This document shows positions 5,756 to 11,870 of a stretch of DNA of 14,259 nt, in pieces (within the stretch, counting starts at the first letter, position 1; every line of letters begins with the position of its first letter). The stretch is taken from NCBI GenBank assembly GCA_038251625.1, contig JBBSBE010000103.1:1-14259 (forward strand), written 5' to 3'. The stretch comes from JBBQXK01 sp038251625 (GTDB taxonomy: Bacteria > Pseudomonadota > Alphaproteobacteria > Rhodobacterales > Rhodobacteraceae). The position numbers were made by a program, and so were the translations under genes. Under the pieces are notes generated by a model. It saw only the letters and a program-made list of their open reading frames with translations, was not told where the DNA came from and made no database searches.

Positions 5756-6960
5756 TGCTTTATGGCCTGAAGATTGCGGTGCGTTACCTGACAGCCAACA
5801 AGGCGCAGACCGCCCTTCTGGTGGTGGGCGTCGCGGTGGGCGTGTTCATCTTCATCTTCATGTCCGCCCTTATCGGGGGGTTGGCCGAATTCATCCTGTC
5901 GCGCACCGTCGGCGACATTTCGCATATCACCATTGAGGCTGAAAACGCGGATCCCGCCCTCCTTGTCGCGCCAAAGGGCCATGTGCTGGTCGCGGCAGAA
6001 CGCGGGCGCCTCCGCACCGCCACATTGGCCGAAGCCGCCGCCTGGCTGCCCGTCATCGCGGCGGTGCCGGGGGTGCGGGCCGTCTCGCCGCAGATCACCG
6101 GTGCGGGGTTTCTGACGCGCGGAACCCAGGTTTCCCAGGTCAGCGTGACGGGGGTCGAACCCGGGCTGGAATCCGCGATCCTCGATCTTCAGGGCTACAT
6201 GGTCGAAGGCAAGGTGCGGCTGGGTTCCGGCCTCATCATCGTGGGCCGCGATCTGGCCAACGATCTGGCCCTGTCGCTGGGCCAGACCCTGCGGCTGCAA
6301 AGCGCGCAAGGCATCACGACCGTTCTGACCGTCAGCGGGATTTACAAGACGGGCAATCGCAGCCTGGACAAGGCCCGCGCTTTCGTCAGCCTCGCTGTGG
6401 CGCGGACGCTTTTTGAAATGCCGCAAGGGGTGACGCGGATCGAGATCAAGCTTGACGACCTGAACGCCGCCGACGCAACGGCGCTGCGGGTTCGGGCCCT
6501 GACGGGGCTTGATGCGGTGCCCTGGACGGATGGCGCCCAGCAGCTGATGGAGGCGCTGAACGCACAGGCACAGACCGGCTATTTCCTGAAATCCTTTGCG
6601 CTGATCACCATCGTGATCGGCGTCGCCTCTGCGCTTTTGCTGTCAACCTACCGGCGGCGACCCGAGATCGGGATCATGCGGGCCATGGGTGCCGGGCGTG
6701 GCTTTGTGGTGTTCGTGTTCGTCACCCAAGGCGCGCTGATCGGGCTGATGGGCGGGGTCACGGGGGCCGCGCTGGGGTACCTCGCCCTTCTGCCCTTCCC
6801 CGCGCGGGATGCGTTCCGGCCCGGAACCCTGCCTTTGGACATTACGCAAGGGTCCTACGGACTGGCGATCACCCTGACCCTGATCGGTGCCATACTCGCG
6901 TCGATCCTGCCCGCCCGTTCCGCGGCACGGGTTGATCCGGTCACGGCGATCGGCCAATGA
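5755..6960 (+). CDS. ABC transporter permease, FtsX/MacB family
   Basis: A 401-residue permease with the four-helix MacB/LolC/FtsX topology: TM1 at about 19-41, a large periplasmic domain (about 45-275, MacB-PCD type), then TM2 (281-299), TM3 (316-346) and TM4 (366-386). The cytoplasmic coupling motif RRPEIGIMRAMGAGR (301-315) and the ending LPARSAARVDPVTAIGQ are classic for this family of mechanotransmission transporters. Such permeases do not move cargo through their own membrane part; they transmit ATP-driven motion to the periplasm. It starts in a TGATG overlap with the adaptor gene and ends in an ATGA overlap with the ATPase gene, so the three subunits should be made together. The substrate could be a lipid, lipoprotein, peptide or small toxin; sequence alone does not tell. 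Confidence 0.92.
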   Translation: MLYGLKIAVRYLTANKAQTALLVVGVAVGVFIFIFMSALIGGLAEFILSRTVGDISHITIEAENADPALLVAPKGHVLVAAERGRLRTATLAEAAAWLPVIAAVPGVRAVSPQITGAGFLTRGTQVSQVSVTGVEPGLESAILDLQGYMVEGKVRLGSGLIIVGRDLANDLALSLGQTLRLQSAQGITTVLTVSGIYKTGNRSLDKARAFVSLAVARTLFEMPQGVTRIEIKLDDLNAADATALRVRALTGLDAVPWTDGAQQLMEALNAQAQTGYFLKSFALITIVIGVASALLLSTYRRRPEIGIMRAMGAGRGFVVFVFVTQGALIGLMGGVTGAALGYLALLPFPARDAFRPGTLPLDITQGSYGLAITLTLIGAILASILPARSAARVDPVTAIGQ

Positions 6961-7634
6961 CCACGCTTCTCGAGGTGCGCGATCTCTTCAAGACCTACGG
7001 GACGGGCGAGGCGGCAACACGCGTTCTGCGCGGGCTGTCACTAAGCCTTGCTGCAGGGGAAATGGCTGCCCTTCTTGGCCCCTCGGGCGCGGGCAAAAGC
7101 ACGCTTCTGACGATCCTTGGCACGCTGATGAAGCCCACATCGGGCAGTTACGTCATGCTGGATCAGGACATGATCGCCGCCGACGACCGGGAACTCACGA
7201 TCTTTCGCAATCTGCACATCGGATTTGTGTTCCAGTTTCACAACCTGCTGCCCGACTTCACGGCGCTGGAAAACGTGATCTTCCCAACCGCCGTGCGCGA
7301 GGGCCGGGAGACGGCTTTTGCCCGGGCCCGGGGGCGCGACCTTCTGGTGCGCATGGGGCTGGCCGACCGGATCTCGTTTCCCACCGCCAATCTGTCCGGG
7401 GGGCAAAAGCAGCGCGTCGCGGTCGCCCGCGCCCTGATGAACGGGCCAGAGCTTGTGCTGGCCGACGAACCCACCGGAAACCTCGACCGCGCCTCGGCCA
7501 TCCAGGTGATGGCCCTGATCGGCCAGATCAACCGCGAGGAAGGCACGACATTCCTGATTTCCACCCACGACGAAAAGATCGCAGCCGTCTGCCGACGGCA
7601 GATCGTGGTGCGGGATGGCGTGGTCACGGGCTAG
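6957..7634 (+). CDS. ABC transporter ATPase, LolD/MacB type
   Basis: A 225-residue cytoplasmic nucleotide-binding subunit that drives the permease encoded just upstream. All ATPase motifs are intact: Walker A GPSGAGKST (41-49), Q-loop Gln93 (VFQFHNLLPDFTALENV), signature LSGGQ (146-150), Walker B LVLADEP with Asp170 and the catalytic Glu171, the D-loop GNLD (174-177) and the switch His204 (STHD). The Q-loop context and length match the LolD/MacB/FtsE group (about 220-235 aa). The start overlaps the permease stop (ATGA). It is the last gene of the exporter operon; the stop at 7632-7634 is followed by a 97-bp gap containing the atpD control signals. Confidence 0.95.
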   Translation: MTTLLEVRDLFKTYGTGEAATRVLRGLSLSLAAGEMAALLGPSGAGKSTLLTILGTLMKPTSGSYVMLDQDMIAADDRELTIFRNLHIGFVFQFHNLLPDFTALENVIFPTAVREGRETAFARARGRDLLVRMGLADRISFPTANLSGGQKQRVAVARALMNGPELVLADEPTGNLDRASAIQVMALIGQINREEGTTFLISTHDEKIAAVCRRQIVVRDGVVTG

Positions 7635-7641
7635 GCCCATG

Positions 7642-7655
7642 CTGACACAGATCAA
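7642..7655 (+). promoter_or_regulatory. candidate FNR/Dnr-like box upstream of the N-ATPase operon
   Basis: CTGACACAGATCAA matches TTGAT-N4-ATCAA at 8 of 10 positions, with the right half ATCAA perfect. A -10-like CATAAA lies at 7676-7681. If transcription begins near 7688, the dyad centre (7648.5) would be at about -40, the class II activator position. It starts only 8 bases after the stop of the ABC ATPase gene and points to an operon promoter separate from the exporter operon. Confidence 0.45.
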
Positions 7656-7731
7656 CTCCACGCCACGCATCGGCGCATAAAGTGGCCGCACCAGATTCGG
7701 CTGGCTCCTCTGTCCAAGGGATCGCAAACGC

Positions 7732-9195
7732 ATGCCCGCGCAAGAAGATCTGGCCGACCGATCCACACTGGCAAACGGCGTTGTGCATGCCGTCAGGGGT
7801 GCGGTCGTGGATGTCGTGTTCTCGGGGCCCACGCTGCCGCCGATCCATTCCTCGCTCGTCGTCCACTGGGATTTGCCGACACCCCTCATTCTGGAAGTCC
7901 ACAGCCATCTCGACCAAAACACCCTGCGCGCGGTGGCGTTCCAGTCCACTGCGGGCCTTGCCCGTGGTGTTGTGGTGCATGCGACCGGCGGCCCGGTCAC
8001 CGTGCCCGTGGGCACAGCCGTGCTTGGGCGGCTTCTGGATGTCGTGGGCAACCCCCAGGACGACGGACCAGCCCTGCCGGCCGACACACCGCGACGGTCG
8101 ATCCACGCCCTGCCGCCCGCCCTCAGTTCGCAGACCCGCACCACCGATGTGTTCGAGACAGGGATCAAGGTGATCGACCTGCTGACGCCGATGGCGCAGG
8201 GCGGCAAGGCCGCGATGTTCGGCGGCGCAGGCGTGGGCAAGACGGTTCTTGTGATGGAACTTATCCGTGCAATGGTCGAGAAATACGAAGGTATTTCCGT
8301 CTTTGCCGGGGTTGGCGAACGCTCGCGCGAGGGGCACGAGTTGCTGACCGAGATGCAGGGATCGGGCGTGCTGGAACGCACCGTGCTGGTCTATGGCCAG
8401 ATGAACGAACCCCCCGGCGCGCGCTGGCGCGCACCGCTGACCGCGCTGACGATTTCGGAATACTTCCGCGACCAGAAGCACAAGAACGTGCTCTTGCTGA
8501 TGGACAACATCTTTCGCTTCGTCCAGGCCGGGGCCGAGGTATCAAGCCTTCTGGGCCGCCTTCCCAGCCGCGTGGGCTACCAGCCGACGCTGGCCACCGA
8601 AGTTGCCGGTCTGGAAGAAAGGATCGCCTCGGTCGCAGGCTCTGCCGTGACCGCGATTCAGGCCGTCTACGTGCCCGCCGACGATTTCACGGACCCCGCC
8701 GTGACCACGATCTCGGGCCATATGGATTGCGTCATCATGCTGAGCCGCGCGCAGGCGGCCGAGGGGTTTTATCCGGCGATCGATCCCCTCGGCTCGTCCT
8801 CCATGCTGCTCGACCCGCTGGTTGTCGGCGACGCCCACTACCAGACCGCCGAGGCTGTCCGTCAGACGCTGGCACGGTTCCGCGAGTTGAACGATATCAT
8901 CTCGCTTCTGGGGGTCGAGGAACTGGGCACCGCCGACCGGTTGATCGTGAAGCGCGCGCGGCGGTTGCAGCGGTTCCTGACCCAGCCGTTCATGGTAACC
9001 GAAGCCTTTACCGGTATGCCGGGCGCCAGCGTCCCCCTGCCCGACACCCTGTCGGGGTGCCGTGCCATCCTTGCGGGCGAGGCGGACGACTGGTCGGAAA
9101 GCTCTCTCTACATGGTCGGCACGCTGGAAGACGCGCGCCGCAAGGAAGCCGCGGCAAAGGCCACCGACACCTCGGAAGCCGGGGTTGCGGCATGA
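7732..9195 (+). CDS. atpD: N-ATPase F1 subunit beta
   Basis: The catalytic beta subunit, 487 residues, forms the alpha3-beta3 head in the cytoplasm. The P-loop GGAGVGKT is at 164-171 (Lys170, Thr171), the catalytic glutamate is Glu196 (GVGER), and Walker B ends in Asp258 (LLLMDN). The adenine-side stretch GYQPTLATE is at 282-290. The torque-lever segment that reads DELSEED in most F1 enzymes is here EELGTAD (396-402), so it has fewer acidic residues. The N-terminal beta-barrel and C-terminal helical domains are complete; a charged, Ala-rich tail ends the protein. AAGGG at 7716-7720 precedes the ATG by 11 bases, a longish spacing. It is the first gene of the operon, as is typical for N-ATPases, and its TGA overlaps the atpC start (ATGA). 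Confidence 0.97.
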   Translation: MPAQEDLADRSTLANGVVHAVRGAVVDVVFSGPTLPPIHSSLVVHWDLPTPLILEVHSHLDQNTLRAVAFQSTAGLARGVVVHATGGPVTVPVGTAVLGRLLDVVGNPQDDGPALPADTPRRSIHALPPALSSQTRTTDVFETGIKVIDLLTPMAQGGKAAMFGGAGVGKTVLVMELIRAMVEKYEGISVFAGVGERSREGHELLTEMQGSGVLERTVLVYGQMNEPPGARWRAPLTALTISEYFRDQKHKNVLLLMDNIFRFVQAGAEVSSLLGRLPSRVGYQPTLATEVAGLEERIASVAGSAVTAIQAVYVPADDFTDPAVTTISGHMDCVIMLSRAQAAEGFYPAIDPLGSSSMLLDPLVVGDAHYQTAEAVRQTLARFRELNDIISLLGVEELGTADRLIVKRARRLQRFLTQPFMVTEAFTGMPGASVPLPDTLSGCRAILAGEADDWSESSLYMVGTLEDARRKEAAAKATDTSEAGVAA

Positions 9196-9602
9196 GGGTG
9201 CGGATCGTGACCCCCCTCTCCGTCGTGGTGGACGAGGACGCAGACAGCTTGCGGGCCGAGGACGCGAGCGGCAGCTTCGGCATCCGGCCCGGCCATGCCG
9301 CCTTCCTCACCGCGCTCTCTGTCTCGATCCTCAGCTGGAAAACCGCTGGCGTCGAACGCTATTGCGCCCTCCGGGGCGGGGTGCTGACCGTCACCGGCGG
9401 CAGCACCATCGCCGTCGCCACCCGCGAGGCCGTGGCGGGCGACGATCTTGCCACGCTGGACGCGCAGGTCCTGACCCGCTTCCAGTCAGACGCCGACGAA
9501 GAACGGGTCGAGCATGTCGAGATGATGCGCCTGCAACTGCACGCCATCCGCCGGATGATCAGCCGGTTGCAGACCGGCACGGGCCAGGGTGAATTCCGAT
9601 GA
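9192..9602 (+). CDS. atpC: N-ATPase F1 subunit epsilon
   Basis: The 136-residue epsilon subunit is part of the rotating central stalk and binds gamma and the c-ring. Its N-terminal beta-sandwich (about 1-85) contains the family pattern SGSFGIRPGHAAFLTAL, comparable to GELGILPGHAPLL in ordinary F-ATPases, followed by RGGVLTVTGG. The C-terminal helical part (about 90-130, with DEERVEHVEMMRLQLHAIRRM) is unlike the usual Ala/Glu-rich hairpin, richer in Met, Arg and His. Since the epsilon C-terminus inhibits hydrolysis in many F1 enzymes, a changed C-terminus could alter inhibition; this is inference. The ATG at 9192 lies in an ATGA overlap with atpD and the TGA overlaps atpQ in the same way. Confidence 0.93.
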   Translation: MRVRIVTPLSVVVDEDADSLRAEDASGSFGIRPGHAAFLTALSVSILSWKTAGVERYCALRGGVLTVTGGSTIAVATREAVAGDDLATLDAQVLTRFQSDADEERVEHVEMMRLQLHAIRRMISRLQTGTGQGEFR

Positions 9603-9892
9603 CCGAAAAACCCAAGCCACCGCCCGAAACCGATCCGCTGGTCGCACAGATCCGCCTGCACCGCTCGCGGCGCGCCCTGTGGCTGCGAGAGGGCGATATG
9701 TCGGTCGGTCGGCGCCTCGCGCAGATCGGCGTGCTGGGCTGGATCTTCGTGGTGCCGACGCTGGCTGGCCTGTTCTTCGGGCGCTGGCTCGATACCCGGT
9801 TTGCGACGGGCATCTTCTGGAGCGCGCCGCTCATGATCCTGGGACTTTGCATCGGGGGCTGGACGGCCTGGAAATGGATGAACGCGCGATGA
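9599..9892 (+). CDS. atpQ: N-ATPase membrane protein AtpQ (AtpI/AtpZ-like)
   Basis: A 97-residue membrane protein with a charged, Pro-rich N-terminus (1-40) and two predicted membrane helices (about 43-60 and 73-94). The stretch FFGRWLDTRFATGIFWS between the helices and the closing GGWTAWKWM match the AtpI/AtpZ pattern (G.WLD...GTGIFW...W.W). In other ATPases AtpI-type proteins help assemble the c-ring; AtpQ occupies the third place in N-ATPase operons, as here. It overlaps atpC and atpR by ATGA at both ends, so its synthesis is tied to theirs. A role in c-ring assembly or in cation supply is family knowledge and not shown by the sequence. Confidence 0.88.
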   Translation: MTEKPKPPPETDPLVAQIRLHRSRRALWLREGDMSVGRRLAQIGVLGWIFVVPTLAGLFFGRWLDTRFATGIFWSAPLMILGLCIGGWTAWKWMNAR

Positions 9893-10179
9893 CCAACCTC
9901 TTCGGTGCCCCATATGGTCTGGTTCTTGCGGTCTGCATCATCGGCGGGCTTGGCCTCGGCCTTGCCTATTTCCGATCGTTGCGCACCTCGGCCGACCTTC
10001 TGGTCAGGGGTGGTCATCCGCTTCTCGGTCTGGCCCTCGCGTTCGGGCGGCTCGCCTGTCTTGGCGCGGGGCTCTATCTTGCCGCGCTGGCGGGCGGTCT
10101 TGCGCTCTTGGCTGCTCTGGCGGGCATTCTTTGGGCCAAGGCGGTGATCTTGCGCAGCACGCGGGATGATCCGGCATGA
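9889..10179 (+). CDS. atpR: N-ATPase membrane protein AtpR
   Basis: A 96-residue protein with three likely membrane helices (about 8-28, 45-65 and 66-86), the layout of AtpR, a protein found only in N-ATPase operons. The second helix carries a charged Arg54 in an otherwise apolar stretch (LALAFGRLACLGAGLYLAAL). Such a buried arginine is a hallmark of AtpR and has been suggested to pair with the extra glutamate of the c subunit during ring assembly; that pairing is inference here. The true start is the ATG at 9889 in an ATGA overlap with atpQ; the frame is open further left, but this overlaps atpC and atpQ. The TGA overlaps the atpB start. Its presence is the strongest single sign that this is an N-ATPase operon. 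Confidence 0.88.
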   Translation: MTNLFGAPYGLVLAVCIIGGLGLGLAYFRSLRTSADLLVRGGHPLLGLALAFGRLACLGAGLYLAALAGGLALLAALAGILWAKAVILRSTRDDPA

Positions 10180-10883
10180 ACTCTCCCCTCTCCTCCACCG
10201 TCCTTTTCCAGCTTGGGCCGGTTCCCGTCACGCAAGCCATCGTCACGACATGGGCGATCATGGCGATCCTCGTGATCGGGGCCCTTGCCCTGACCCGTCG
10301 GCTTGACCTGCGGCCAACGCGGCGACAGGCGACGCTGGAATGGATGGTTTCAGTGCTCGACACCCAGATTGTCGAGACCACGGGGGCAGCCCCCGGCCCC
10401 TATCGCGGCTTCATCGGCACGCTTTTTCTGTTCATCCTCGCGGCCAACTGGTCCTCGCTGGTGCCGGGGGTCGAGCCGCCCACGGCACAGCTTGAAACCG
10501 ACGCGGCGCTGGCCGTTCTGGTGTTCCTGTCGGTGATCTGGTTCGGCATCCGCGCCGGGGGGGTGGGCGGGTGGCTGAAATCCTTCGCCGCACCCAATCC
10601 GGTGATGATCCCGCTGAACATGCTGGAAAGCGTGACGCGCGTCTTTTCGATGTTCGTCCGCCTGTTCGGCAACGTGATGAGCGGGGTCTTCGTCATCGGC
10701 ATCGTCGCCTCGCTGGCGGGGCTTCTGGTGCCGATCCCGCTGATGGCGCTCGATCTGCTGACGGGCCTTGTGCAGGCCTACATCTTTGCCGTGCTGGCGA
10801 TGGTCTTCATCACCGCCGCTGTCGAAGAGGGTGCGCCAAAGACGGCAGATGCCAACCCTGCCCCAACCCCAAAGGATACATGA
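10176..10883 (+). CDS. atpB: N-ATPase Fo subunit a
   Basis: The 235-residue stator subunit a provides the ion half-channels next to the c-ring. The essential arginine is Arg162 in FSMFVRLFGNVMSG (158-170), equivalent to aArg210 of E. coli, and GLVQAYIFAVLAMVFI (197-212) matches the next conserved helix with Gln200. Five or six membrane helices are apparent (about 20-40, 78-95, 110-127, 145-185, 190-215). The motif ANWSSLVPG (90-98) is also typical. The tail after residue 218 is hydrophilic and Pro-rich (NPAPTPK). The start at 10176 sits in an ATGA overlap with atpR, and the stop touches the atpE start. Confidence 0.95.
   Translation: MNSPLSSTVLFQLGPVPVTQAIVTTWAIMAILVIGALALTRRLDLRPTRRQATLEWMVSVLDTQIVETTGAAPGPYRGFIGTLFLFILAANWSSLVPGVEPPTAQLETDAALAVLVFLSVIWFGIRAGGVGGWLKSFAAPNPVMIPLNMLESVTRVFSMFVRLFGNVMSGVFVIGIVASLAGLLVPIPLMALDLLTGLVQAYIFAVLAMVFITAAVEEGAPKTADANPAPTPKDT
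10871..10876 (+). promoter_or_regulatory. ribosome binding site of atpE
   Basis: AAAGGA is six bases from the ATG at 10883 and three from the ATG at 10880 in the same frame. The spacing favours 10883. A good site is expected here because the c subunit is needed in many copies per complex. Confidence 0.5.
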
Positions 10884-11128
10884 TGGACTATCTGCGCCTT
10901 GCCAGCATCGTCTGCGCGGCCTTCGCCGTCGCGTTCGGCGCCCTTGGCCCCGCACTTGCCGAAGGTCGCGCCGTGGCCGCCGCGATGGACGCCATCGCCC
11001 GTCAGCCCGATGCCGCGAACACGATCTCGCGCACGCTCTTCGTCGGGCTCGCGATGATCGAGACCACGGCGATCTACTGCCTCGTGATCGCGCTCTTGCT
11101 GCTCTTCGCCAACCCGCTGCTGGCGTGA
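10883..11128 (+). CDS. atpE: N-ATPase Fo subunit c (two-carboxylate type)
   Basis: The 81-residue c subunit is a two-helix hairpin that forms the rotor ring; the polar loop RQP is at 40-42. Aligned by this loop to the Na+ ring of Ilyobacter tartaricus, Gln32 corresponds to Glu27, Glu65 to Glu60, Ser66 to Thr61, Thr67 to Thr62 and Tyr70 to Tyr65. So each subunit has a carboxylate in both helices and a full set of possible Na+ ligands. The helix-1 glycine pattern GxGxGxGxG reads A-L-G-P-A-L-A-E-G (20-28), i.e. mostly Ala, which is associated with larger rings. The related Burkholderia pseudomallei N-ATPase ring has 17 subunits and was reported to be H+-specific, so Na+ use is not assured. A second ATG three bases upstream (10880) would add one Met. 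Confidence 0.95.
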   Translation: MDYLRLASIVCAAFAVAFGALGPALAEGRAVAAAMDAIARQPDAANTISRTLFVGLAMIETTAIYCLVIALLLLFANPLLA

Positions 11129-11132
11129 AGCG

Positions 11133-11870
11133 ATGACGATCAACTGGTGGGGATTGGGCCTTCAGGCGGTCAATGCGCTGGTCCTTGTCTGGCTTTTGTC
11201 CCGTGTCTTCTGGGGGCCGGTCGCCGGGGCCATTGCCCGCAGGCAAGCGGCGGCCCAGGCCATGCTGGATGCGGGGGCCGCGGCGCAAGCCAAGGCCGAC
11301 GCCGCACTGGCCGAAGTGGCAAACACCCGCGCGGGCCTCGCGGCGGAACGCGACAGCGTGCTTGCCGACGCCAGCGCCGCGGCAGAGGTTGCCACGAAAG
11401 CCGCGATGACAGAAGCGCAGGTCAAGGCCGATGCCCTGATGGCCGCCGCCCAAACCGCAATCGACCGTGACAAGGCTGCTGCGCGCAAGGAAGCTGAAAA
11501 GAACGCCTCCGCACTGTCGGTCGAGATTGCAGCGCGGCTTCTGGCCCGGTTCAACACGCCCCCGGTCCGCACCGCCTTCCTTGCCCATCTGGTCGAGGCG
11601 ATCAAGGCCATGCCGGTCGCTGACCGTACCGCGCTGGTCACCCCTACCGCCGATCTGGACATCGTCACCGCCACCACGCCAGAAGACGCGGACAAGGCCG
11701 GGATCGAGCAAGCAATCACCGATGCCCTGGGCGGTGCGCCCATGCTGCATTTTGTCACCGATGCCGACCTTATCGCCGGGATGGAACTGCGCAGCGCGCA
11801 TTTCGTTCTGCACAACAGCTGGCGCGCAGACCTCGACAGCGTGTTGAAGGAGGTCCGGAATGCCGCCTGA
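11133..11870 (+). CDS. atpF: N-ATPase Fo subunit b with a delta-like C-terminal domain
   Basis: At 245 residues this is far longer than an ordinary b subunit (about 155-185). The N-terminus has the usual membrane anchor (about 5-27, WWGLGLQAVNALVLVWLLSRVFWGPV), followed by a long Ala/Lys/Glu-rich coiled coil (about 33-140). The C-terminal part (about 168-243) resembles the C-terminal domain of subunit delta: an acidic start, helix GIEQAITDALGG, then FVTDADLIAGMELRSAHFVLHNSW and a final helix, like the delta pattern P.LIGG..iR.gd.v.D.S...l. No separate atpH exists in the operon, so this domain probably ties the peripheral stalk to the top of F1. The gene begins four bases after atpE and overlaps atpA by 11 bases. 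Confidence 0.9.
   Translation: MTINWWGLGLQAVNALVLVWLLSRVFWGPVAGAIARRQAAAQAMLDAGAAAQAKADAALAEVANTRAGLAAERDSVLADASAAAEVATKAAMTEAQVKADALMAAAQTAIDRDKAAARKEAEKNASALSVEIAARLLARFNTPPVRTAFLAHLVEAIKAMPVADRTALVTPTADLDIVTATTPEDADKAGIEQAITDALGGAPMLHFVTDADLIAGMELRSAHFVLHNSWRADLDSVLKEVRNAA
11847..11853 (+). promoter_or_regulatory. strong ribosome binding site for atpA
   Basis: AAGGAGG, followed by T, lies six bases before the ATG at 11860 and inside the 3' end of atpF. It is the best Shine-Dalgarno sequence seen in the operon, so alpha may start independently as well as by coupling, suiting the three copies per complex. Confidence 0.7.

Noticed and set aside
4496..6426. Long minus-strand open frames (374 and 356 codons) across the exporter adaptor and permease
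   Set aside because: They mirror the adaptor and permease genes and show only low-complexity composition; the plus-strand proteins are clear family members.
4580..7634. Naming the exporter MacAB for macrolide resistance
   Set aside because: MacB is a single protein with fused ATPase and permease; here they are separate, and the adaptor hairpin is short. No substrate can be inferred.
7041..8381. 446-codon minus-strand frame across the ABC ATPase and atpD
   Set aside because: Both genes underneath have complete catalytic motifs; the antisense protein has no family pattern.
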